A stretch of 64,000 nucleotides of DNA from the NCBI RefSeq assembly GCF_001898115.1, contig NZ_MKSQ01000010.1, positions 1 through 64,000 on the forward strand. Direction: 5' to 3'. Positions within the stretch are counted from its first letter, which is position 1; each line of letters opens with the position of its first letter. Source of the stretch: Allobosea sp. 67-29. Lineage in GTDB: Bacteria; Pseudomonadota; Alphaproteobacteria; Rhizobiales; Beijerinckiaceae. The translations under genes and the position numbers were made by a program. The notes below the pieces were generated by a model. The model was not told the DNA's origin, searched no databases, and saw nothing but the letters and a program-made list of their open reading frames with translations. Shown in pieces: positions 55,940 to 64,000 of this stretch.

Positions 55940-56974
55940 ATGCGCACGCCCGGCCTCGTCGATCTGCAGGTCAACGGCTTCGCCGGGGTCGACTTCAACT
56001 CCGGGACGATCACCGCGTCCGAACTCGACCGGGCACTGGAGGCGATGCTGGCGACCGGCGTCACCACCTGCCTGCCGACGCTCATCACCGCGCATCCGCA
56101 GGAGCTGGAGACGCGGTTCGCCGCGCTCGACCGGGCCGTCGGCGACAGCCGACTCGGCCCGCTGATGTGCCCGGGCTACCACCTCGAAGGGCCGTTCCTC
56201 AATCCGGCGCCGGGCTATGCCGGCTGCCATCCGCCCGAGGCCATGACGGCGGCGAATCCCGATCTGGTCGTGGGGCTGGAGCGGAAGCTCGCGCGGCCGA
56301 TCCTGATGGTGACGCTGGCGCCGGAGGTGGAAGGCGGCATCGCGCTGGCCGCGGCACTGTCGCGTTTGGGCAAGGTCGTCGCGATCGGCCATGCGGCGGC
56401 CGATTTCGAAACCGTCGCCGCCGCGGCGGATGCGGGCGCGACGCTGTCGACCCATCTCGGCAACGGCCTGCCGCAGCAGATGCACAAGCTGGTCAACCCG
56501 CTTTTCGCGCAGCTCGCCGAGGACCGGCTGATGGCGGGCTTCATCGCCGACGGCATCCATACCCATCCGAAGGCTCTGAAGAGCTTGATCCGCGCCAAGG
56601 GCCTCGAACGCTCGATCCTGGTGACCGACGCGGTGGTCGCGGCCGGTGCGGCGCCCGGGCGCTACAGCTTCGCCGGCATGCCGGTCGATCTGGCCGCCGA
56701 CGGCTCGGTGCGCCAGCCCGGCGGCGTCTCGCTGGCGGGCTCCGCACTGAAGCTCGACGAAGCCGTGCGCAACGTCGTCGCCTGGGGCATCGCGACGCCG
56801 GAGCAAGCGGTCGCCATGGCCTCGGCCCATGCGCTGGCCTGCATCGCCGATGCGCTGGCCAGGGCCGGCATCACCCTGCCGCCGAGCGAGATCGAATGGT
56901 CGCCGGAGCAGCGCGTCATGCGCGTGCGGATCGGCGACATCACCTGCGACATCGCCGCGCCGACGGCGGCCTGA
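55940..56974 (+). CDS. nagA: N-acetylglucosamine-6-phosphate deacetylase (NagA-like)
   Basis: A 344-residue amidohydrolase-superfamily TIM barrel. Metal and substrate residues lie in HLEGPFLNPA, AIGHAAADF, STHLGNGL and FIADGIHTH, with the catalytic Asp in LVTDAVVAAG. The usual N-terminal beta-strand domain is much reduced: the protein begins at RTPGLVDLQVNGFAGVDFN. It deacetylates GlcNAc-6-P for NagB. Confidence 0.92.
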   Translation: MRTPGLVDLQVNGFAGVDFNSGTITASELDRALEAMLATGVTTCLPTLITAHPQELETRFAALDRAVGDSRLGPLMCPGYHLEGPFLNPAPGYAGCHPPEAMTAANPDLVVGLERKLARPILMVTLAPEVEGGIALAAALSRLGKVVAIGHAAADFETVAAAADAGATLSTHLGNGLPQQMHKLVNPLFAQLAEDRLMAGFIADGIHTHPKALKSLIRAKGLERSILVTDAVVAAGAAPGRYSFAGMPVDLAADGSVRQPGGVSLAGSALKLDEAVRNVVAWGIATPEQAVAMASAHALACIADALARAGITLPPSEIEWSPEQRVMRVRIGDITCDIAAPTAA

Positions 56975-57008
56975 AGACATCACCACCGAAGCAAGAAAGG
57001 GGAGAACC

Positions 57009-58205
57009 ATGACGGAATACTTGAAGGGCATCGACCGCCGCGCGGTGCTGGGAGGCCTCGGCGCCCTGGCCACTGGGGCGAGCGGCGCCTTCGCCGCCTC
57101 GCCGCCTTTGCCGTCCGCGCCGGTCGCGATCAACATCATCGACGTCGGCGGTGCGCTGGCGCTGATGCAGCAGGCGTTCGACGATTATCGCAGCGCCAAT
57201 CCCAAGCTCGTCTCGCGCATCACCTATGTGAAGGCGCCGGCGCCGGAGCTGGCTGGCAAGATCAAGGCGCAGCAGGATGCCGGCCGCTCGGATCTCGACC
57301 TCGTCCTGACCGGCAGCGACGGCCTCGCCGCCGGCCTCGACCAGAATCTCTGGCTCAAGATCCTGCCCGACTTCGCCGACAAGTTCCCGAAGATCGACGA
57401 GAACTACGAGCCGGCGGCGCTCAATCTGCACAAGGTCCAGGGCGCCGGCTTCGGCGTGGTGATGAACTACTATCCGTCCGGCCCTCTGCTCGAATACATG
57501 CCCGACCGGGTCAAGCAGGCGCCGACCAGCGCGGAGGAGCTGCTGGCCTGGGCCAAGGCCCACCCCAACAGGTTCATGTATGCGCGCCCGACCAATTCGG
57601 GGCCGGGGCGGACCTTCATGATGGGGCTGCCCTACCTGCTCGGCGACAAGGATCCGCAGGACCCGGTCGGGGGCTGGGACAAGACCTGGGCCTATCTGCA
57701 GGAGCTCGGCCAGTACATCGAGTACTATCCAGCCGGCACCGGTGCCACGATGAAGGAGCTCGGCGACGGTTCGCGCGACATCATCATCTCGACCACGGGC
57801 TGGGACATCAATCCGCGCGCGCTCGGCATCGTGCCGAAGGAAGCCAAGATCCAGACGCTGAAAGGCTTCCACTGGGTCTCGGACGCCTTCTTCATGTGCG
57901 TGCCGAAGGGGCTGCCGAACGACCGGCTCGCCGTCGTGCTCGACATCATGGCGCATGTGCTGCAGCCCAAGATGCAGGCCTATTCCTACGACGAGGGCTA
58001 TCTCTACCCCGGCCCGGCGGTGAAGAACGTGCCGCTCTCGCTGGCGCCGAAGCGCAGCCAGGAGGTCATCGCGGAGTTCGGGCGGCCGGAATATGCCGAC
58101 CTCATCGCCAACAACCCGATCGAGCTGCCGCTGAAGCCCGACAAGATGGTCGTGGCCTTCCGCAAATGGGACGAGCTGGTCGGCGTCAAGCAGCGCAAGG
58201 GCTGA
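57009..58205 (+). CDS. Tat-exported ABC extracellular solute-binding protein (paralogue B)
   Basis: A 398-residue family 1 binding protein with a Tat-like N terminus (GIDRRAVLGGLGALATGASG, cleavage after AFA). It shares with paralogue A the mature start INIIDVGG, the segment TMKELG, GWDINPRALGIVPKEAK, YPGPAVK and PEYADLI/PEYDKLI. It follows nagA by 34 bases behind GGGGAG, in one transcript with nagBA. It likely binds an amino sugar or its oligomer. No dedicated permease genes are in the window. Confidence 0.88.
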   Translation: MTEYLKGIDRRAVLGGLGALATGASGAFAASPPLPSAPVAINIIDVGGALALMQQAFDDYRSANPKLVSRITYVKAPAPELAGKIKAQQDAGRSDLDLVLTGSDGLAAGLDQNLWLKILPDFADKFPKIDENYEPAALNLHKVQGAGFGVVMNYYPSGPLLEYMPDRVKQAPTSAEELLAWAKAHPNRFMYARPTNSGPGRTFMMGLPYLLGDKDPQDPVGGWDKTWAYLQELGQYIEYYPAGTGATMKELGDGSRDIIISTTGWDINPRALGIVPKEAKIQTLKGFHWVSDAFFMCVPKGLPNDRLAVVLDIMAHVLQPKMQAYSYDEGYLYPGPAVKNVPLSLAPKRSQEVIAEFGRPEYADLIANNPIELPLKPDKMVVAFRKWDELVGVKQRKG

Positions 58206-58220
58206 TTGCCCGGATGCGCC

Positions 58221-58261
58221 GTGATTCCCGGGCGTCGCTTCGGCGGCGATCCGGGAATCAC
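58221..58261. repeat. Intergenic inverted repeat between convergent operons
   Basis: Perfect 11-base arms, GTGATTCCCGG (58221-58231) and CCGGGAATCAC (58251-58261), flank a GC-rich centre that can itself fold (CGTCGC TTCG GCGGCG). It sits between the ends of two convergent transcripts. It could act as a bidirectional terminator or belong to a dispersed palindromic repeat family. Confidence 0.65.
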
Positions 58262-58325
58262 CGGATGAGACGGCGCGGGGCCTTCGCCAGCCGCGAACGC
58301 CCAGATCAATTCCGAGCGTGACGCC

Positions 58326-60037
<1,712 letters not shown>

Positions 60038-60041
<4 letters not shown>

Positions 60042-60874
60042 CGAGCGCCCCTCATCCGCGGGTCGAGCTTGTCGCGCAGCGCGTCGCCGAGCAGGTTGAT
60101 GCCGAGCAGGGTCAGCGAGATGCACAGGCCCGGGAAGATGCCGAGCCAGACGGCCTGGTCGATATAGGGCCGCGAGCCCGCGAGCATGTTGCCCCAGGTC
60201 GGGGCCGGCGGGGGAACGCCGAGTCCCAGGAAGGAGAGCGCGCTCTCCGCCAGCAGCACATAGCCGAACATCGAGGTCGCCAGCACGGTCAGCGGCGCGA
60301 TGCAGTTCGGCAGGATGTGGCGGAGCATGGTGAAGCCCTCGCCGTTGCCCATCACGCGGGAGGCGGCGATGAACTCGCGCTCGCGCAGCGACAGCACGGT
60401 GCCGCGCACGACGCGGGCGACCGAGGGCGTATAGGCGATGCCGAGCGCGACGATGATGCCGTATTTGTTGGCGCCGAGCACGGCGAGCAGGCCGAGCGCC
60501 AGCAGGATGCCGGGAAAGGCGAGCAGCGCGTCGTTGAAGGCCATGATGATGCGGTCGGTCCAGCCGCGCATATAGCCGGAGAACAGGCCGATCGTGGTGC
60601 CCATCACCACCGCCAGCGTGACCGTGAGGATGCTGATCCAGACCGAGGTCGCCGCACCCGCCATCAGGCGCGAGAGCACGTCGCGGCCGAACTCGTCGGT
60701 GCCGAGCCAGTGCAGGGCGCCGGGCGCGACGAGCTTCTCGCGGAAGGAGAGCTTCAGCGGGTCGTAGGGCGTCCAGAGCGCGCCGGTCCCGGCGGTGGCG
60801 AGCAGGATGGCGATCAGCGTGCCGCCGACGAGCGCGTTGGGGGCGGGGAGCTTCATGCGGCCGTGACCGTTCAT
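60038..60874 (-). CDS. dppC: Peptide ABC transporter permease (DppC-like)
   Basis: A 278-residue permease with six helices and the family segments LGTDEFGRDVLSRLMAGAATS, the EAA-loop REREFIAASRVMGNGEGFTMLRHILPN and LGVPPPAPTWGNMLAG. It starts at ATG 60874, overlapping the dppB-like stop by 4 bases. Confidence 0.92.
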
Positions 60875-61815
60875 TCTGCAGCGACCCTTGGATCGAAGAT
60901 CGGATAGCAAAGGTCGATGACCAGGTTCACCAGCACGTAGGTGAAGGCGACGAAGAGCATGCAGCCCTGGATGACCGGATAGTCGCGGGCGAAGATCGCA
61001 TCGACCAGCAGCCGGCCCAATCCGGGGATGGTGAAGACCGTCTCGACCACCGCGATGCCGCCGAGCAGGTTGCCGAGCACCAAGCCGATCAGCGTCCAGG
61101 TCGGGCCGAAGGCGTTCTTGAAGGCATGGCGCCAGAGCACCGCGGATTCGCTCAGGCCCTTGGCCCGGGCGTGGGTGATGTAGTCGAGGCGCAGCACCTC
61201 GAGCGTCGAGGCCCGCGCCATGCGCAGCACCACGCCCATTTCGTGCAGGAAGAGCGTCATGATCGGCATGACGAGATAGAGCAGCCCCGCCTTCCAGTCG
61301 TCCGCGATCGAGACGTAGCCGACGACCGGCAGCCAGCCGAGCTTGAGGCCGAAGAAGAGCAGCAGCAGCAGGCCGAGCCAGAAGGTCGGGATCGAGAGCA
61401 GCAGGGTCGCGGCGCCGACGAGCCCGATATCCAGGGCCGAATCCTGCCGCCAGGCGGCGATGACCCCGGCCGGGACCGCGAAGAGGCTCGCCAGCACGAC
61501 CGCCACCAGCACGATCTGCGCGCTCACCAGGAAGCGCTGCAGGATCAGCGGCAGCACCGCCTGCTGCGACGAGATCGACTGGCCGAAATCGCCGTGCAGC
61601 ACGTTGCCGAACCAGATGCCGAACTGAACCGGCAGGCTCTGGTCGAGCCCGAGCCGGGTCCTGAGATCGGCCAGGCTCGCGGGGGTGGCGAGGTCGCCCA
61701 GCATGAGCTGGGCCGGATCGCCGGGGATGAGGCGGATCAGGACGAAGACCGAGACCGCCACGATCAGCAGCGTCGGCAACGCCATCGCGATCCGCGTCAA
61801 GGCGAAGCGAAACAT
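60871..61815 (-). CDS. dppB: Peptide ABC transporter permease (DppB-like)
   Basis: A 314-residue six-helix permease beginning FALTRIAMALPTLLIVAVSVFVLIRLIPGDPA. It has the EAA-loop VLRLDYITHARAKGLSESAVLWRHAFKNA and the C-terminal DLCYPIFDPRV typical of DppB. It pairs with the DppC-like protein and takes substrate from the family 5 binding protein upstream. Confidence 0.93.
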   Translation of the reverse strand: MFRFALTRIAMALPTLLIVAVSVFVLIRLIPGDPAQLMLGDLATPASLADLRTRLGLDQSLPVQFGIWFGNVLHGDFGQSISSQQAVLPLILQRFLVSAQIVLVAVVLASLFAVPAGVIAAWRQDSALDIGLVGAATLLLSIPTFWLGLLLLLFFGLKLGWLPVVGYVSIADDWKAGLLYLVMPIMTLFLHEMGVVLRMARASTLEVLRLDYITHARAKGLSESAVLWRHAFKNAFGPTWTLIGLVLGNLLGGIAVVETVFTIPGLGRLLVDAIFARDYPVIQGCMLFVAFTYVLVNLVIDLCYPIFDPRVAAE

Positions 61816-61851
61816 TCCAGCCCTCCCCGGCCCATGTTTCCGGCGGCCGCC

Positions 61852-63393
61852 TTACTTGGCGACGCTGACTTCCCAGAGCTGCAGCTGCGAGGCCCAGGGC
61901 TTGACGCCGGTCACGCGCTTGTTGTGGGCGATGATGTCGAGATCGTTATGGGTGAAGATCGTCGGCACCTGCTCGATGAAGCGCTTGTGCAGCTCGTCGA
62001 AGATCTTCTGGCGCTCGGCCGTGTCGGTGACGACCATCGCCTTCTGGATCAGGGCCAGCGCCTCCGGATCTTCCCAGATCTTGCGCGGCTGCTTGTCCTT
62101 CGGGCCGGAGATCTGCTCGAAGCCGAGGGCGGGGTCGAAGCGGGCCGAGTAGGAGAAGGCCTGCATCTGGTAGTTGCCCTTGTTGTAGCGGTCGAGCTGC
62201 GTCGCCCATTCCAGCACCTCGATCTCGGCGTTGATCCCGACCGCCTGCATCATCGCCTGGGCGATGACGGCCGTGTTGAAGCTCGGCACGCTGGAGCGCT
62301 TGTTGGCGAGAATCGTGATCTTCTCACCCTTGTAGCCCGCCTTCTGGAGCAGCGCCTTGGCCGCGGCGGGGTCGTATTTGAAGCCCTGCTTCTCAGCCTC
62401 GCCGAAGTATTTCGAGGTCATGTAGATCGGCGAGTTGTTGGGCTTGCCGAGGCCGTTCGAGACGTTGGCGACGAGCTCGGGGAAGTCGATCGCCGCGGCG
62501 ATCGCCTGGCGCAGCGCCTGGTTCTTCATCACCGGATCGCGGGTCTGGATGATCAGGCCGTGCCGGACGGGATTGGGCGCGATCGCCAATGCGAGGTTCG
62601 GCGCGTTCTTCAGGTCGGGCACGTCCGATTCCGGCACCAGCGCCAGGTCGAGCGAGCCCGACAGCAGGCCGGCCTTCACCGTCGCGGCATCCGGAATGAC
62701 CATGAAGCGCGCTTCCTTGACCAGCGGACGCTTGAGGCCGATCAGCCCGTCGCGCTTGTCGGTCTTGGGGGAGACGTACTGGTCGAAGGCCAGGAGCTCG
62801 ATCGACTGGCCGCGCTTCCATTCGCCGAGCTTGAAGGGGCCGGTTCCGATCGGCTTGTCCCAGCTGCCGTCGGCCTTCACCGAATCCTTGTGGAGCACCG
62901 CCGTGCCGCCGCAGTCGTTGCGGGCGAGCGTGTCGAGGAAGAGCCCGTTCGGCTCGTTGATCTCCATGACGAAGGTGCCGGTGTCGGGGGCGGTGGCGGA
63001 GACGACCTTGAGGCCGTTGCGCCCGTCGAGGTCGGACCGGCAGCGCCAGTCGGTCTTCGGGTCCATGTAGCGGTTCCAGCTCCACAGCACGTCGGCCGAG
63101 CTCATGGTGGCGCCGTTGTGGAACTTCACGCCCTTGCGCAGATGGAAGGTGTAGGTCTTGCCGTCCGGCGAGACGTCGACGCTCTTGGCCAGCAGCGGGC
63201 CGACGGAACCGTCCTCGGCATAGCCGACGAGCCCCTCGACCATGTGCTGCACCACGGCATCGGTGTTGCCGTCGCGGTTCACGCCCGGATTGGTCGAGCG
63301 GATGTCGGCATTCAGCACGGCCGTCAGCGTCTGGGCGTGCAGGGCGCCGGCCGAAAGGGCCAGCGCGAAGGCGGAGACGAGCAAGCGGTTCAT
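61852..63393 (-). CDS. Periplasmic peptide-binding protein (SBP family 5)
   Basis: A 513-residue secreted binding protein. Residues 1-21 form the signal peptide (LLVSAFALALSAGALHA). Family 5 motifs include VDVSPDGKTYTFHLRKGVKFHNG, then LKRPLVKEARFMVIPDAATVKAGLLSG and NQALRQAIAAAIDF. Ligands of the class include di- and oligopeptides, glutathione and opines. It is first of the transport genes in the operon, 30 bases after the hydrolase. Confidence 0.93.
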   Translation of the reverse strand: MNRLLVSAFALALSAGALHAQTLTAVLNADIRSTNPGVNRDGNTDAVVQHMVEGLVGYAEDGSVGPLLAKSVDVSPDGKTYTFHLRKGVKFHNGATMSSADVLWSWNRYMDPKTDWRCRSDLDGRNGLKVVSATAPDTGTFVMEINEPNGLFLDTLARNDCGGTAVLHKDSVKADGSWDKPIGTGPFKLGEWKRGQSIELLAFDQYVSPKTDKRDGLIGLKRPLVKEARFMVIPDAATVKAGLLSGSLDLALVPESDVPDLKNAPNLALAIAPNPVRHGLIIQTRDPVMKNQALRQAIAAAIDFPELVANVSNGLGKPNNSPIYMTSKYFGEAEKQGFKYDPAAAKALLQKAGYKGEKITILANKRSSVPSFNTAVIAQAMMQAVGINAEIEVLEWATQLDRYNKGNYQMQAFSYSARFDPALGFEQISGPKDKQPRKIWEDPEALALIQKAMVVTDTAERQKIFDELHKRFIEQVPTIFTHNDLDIIAHNKRVTGVKPWASQLQLWEVSVAK

Positions 63394-63423
63394 CGGTTCA
63401 GTTCCCCTGTTGTCGTTGTCGGG

Positions 63424-64000
63424 TCAGGCGGCCTTGCGGGCGAGGCGCCGCTTGGCGATCTCGGCGGCGAAGAAATCCTCCACCGTCGGCACGACCTTGA
63501 GGCCGTCATGCGGCGTGTTCGGCACAAGGTCGAAACGGACGGAGATGCCGTTCTGCTCGAAGGAATCGCGCAGCGCCGCCAGCCGCTCGGGGCGGGTGGC
63601 GCCGGCATGGTTGGCGTCCGGCATCCAGTTGCGGCCGCCGGGCTTGTGGGTGATTTCCCAGGTCTCGAGATCGGCGGCGCCGACGACCATCTGCACCGCC
63701 ACCTGGCGCATCGCCGGGATGTCGAGCTCCTGGCCGAAGCGCGCGGCGAAGTCGCGCGTGCCGACCCACCAGTCGCGGCTGGGGTCGAGCAGCGTGACCG
63801 AGCCCGGCGCGCCGATCGAGACGCCCCAGAGCCGATGCGGCTGGAGCAGCAGGAAGCGATGGGCGAAATGGCCGCCGCCCGAATAGCCGAACAGGCCGAA
63901 GCGGTCGAAGGCGATCCCGTAGCGCTCGCACACCTCCTCGACGATGGCGAGCAGCACCTCGTCGTAGCGGAGGTCGCCCTCGCGCATGTACTTGAAGCCG
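63424..64000 (-). CDS. Alpha/beta-hydrolase family protein, 5' end beyond window
   Basis: The 192 residues visible run off the right edge, since the frame stays open to base 64000 and codes FKYMREGD before ATG 63987. The nucleophile elbow GYSGGGHFAHRFLL and the C-terminal catalytic-His region PNTPHDGLKVVPTVEDFF identify an alpha/beta hydrolase. It precedes the peptide ABC genes in the same direction and may process the imported substrate or its product; this is inference. Substrate unknown. Confidence 0.82.
   Translation of the reverse strand, partial: GFKYMREGDLRYDEVLLAIVEEVCERYGIAFDRFGLFGYSGGGHFAHRFLLLQPHRLWGVSIGAPGSVTLLDPSRDWWVGTRDFAARFGQELDIPAMRQVAVQMVVGAADLETWEITHKPGGRNWMPDANHAGATRPERLAALRDSFEQNGISVRFDLVPNTPHDGLKVVPTVEDFFAAEIAKRRLARKAA

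Overview
The window is high-GC chromosomal DNA from an alphaproteobacterium, most likely a Hyphomicrobiales (Rhizobiales) organism of the Bosea/Methylobacteriaceae kind. This placement is inferred from gene content: a DUF1674 (SdhAF4-type) protein, the htpX-rsmB-heparinase-purH neighbourhood, hmuTUV-type heme uptake, ethylmalonyl-CoA pathway enzymes next to the sdh operon, and many ABC solute uptake genes. I saw no phage genes, transposases, CRISPR arrays, tRNAs or rRNAs. Coding density is high, and several convergent pairs end within 0-10 bases of each other.

Layout. 1-9.6 kb: an XRE regulator, a DUF72 protein, a YbaK deacylase/small membrane protein/LtrA group, then purH, a heparinase-like protein, rsmB and htpX. 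9.7-14 kb: the SdhAF4-like gene, a secreted-protein gene that appears frameshifted, a cyclopropane-fatty-acid synthase, a DUF2853 protein, a 2-hydroxyacid dehydrogenase and an L,D-transpeptidase. 14-18.1 kb: a heme locus with hmuTUV on the minus strand and, divergently, an IsdG/HmuQ-type heme oxygenase and a HutX-type carrier. 18.2-21.1 kb: a flippase-like protein, a Cys-based phosphatase and ppa. 21.2-28.6 kb: a malyl-CoA thioesterase/lyase-like gene, an unusual DUF429-threonine dehydratase fusion, mesaconyl-CoA hydratase, and sdhCDAB. Together these feed C4 and C5 CoA intermediates toward the TCA cycle. 28.6-28.9 kb: a non-coding stretch with a 46-bp inverted repeat.

29-44 kb: a DadA-like oxidase with a glutamine amidotransferase; a TetR-MFP-RND efflux operon behind a clear palindromic operator; a divergent HxlR/DHFR-like pair; an EamA exporter and a LysR regulator; obgE; a D-threonine-aldolase-like enzyme; and an MsbA-type ABC exporter.

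43.8-58.2 kb: a carbohydrate, nucleoside and amino-sugar catabolic island. On the minus strand, in transcription order, it has a ROK regulator, an extracellular binding protein, two Gfo/Idh/MocA dehydrogenases, an FGGY kinase, an SDR, a one-permease sugar ABC system, a nucleoside hydrolase and a protein of unknown function. Divergently it has nagB, nagA and a second binding protein that is a close paralogue of the first. 58.3-64 kb: a dipeptide/glutathione-type ABC operon (fused ATPase, two permeases, family-5 binding protein) and a partial alpha/beta hydrolase that runs off the right edge.

The points most worth checking are the DUF429-dehydratase fusion, the frameshifted secreted gene, the paired orphan binding proteins around the ROK-nagBA block, and the two intergenic inverted repeats. 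I found no strong case for a wholly new system.
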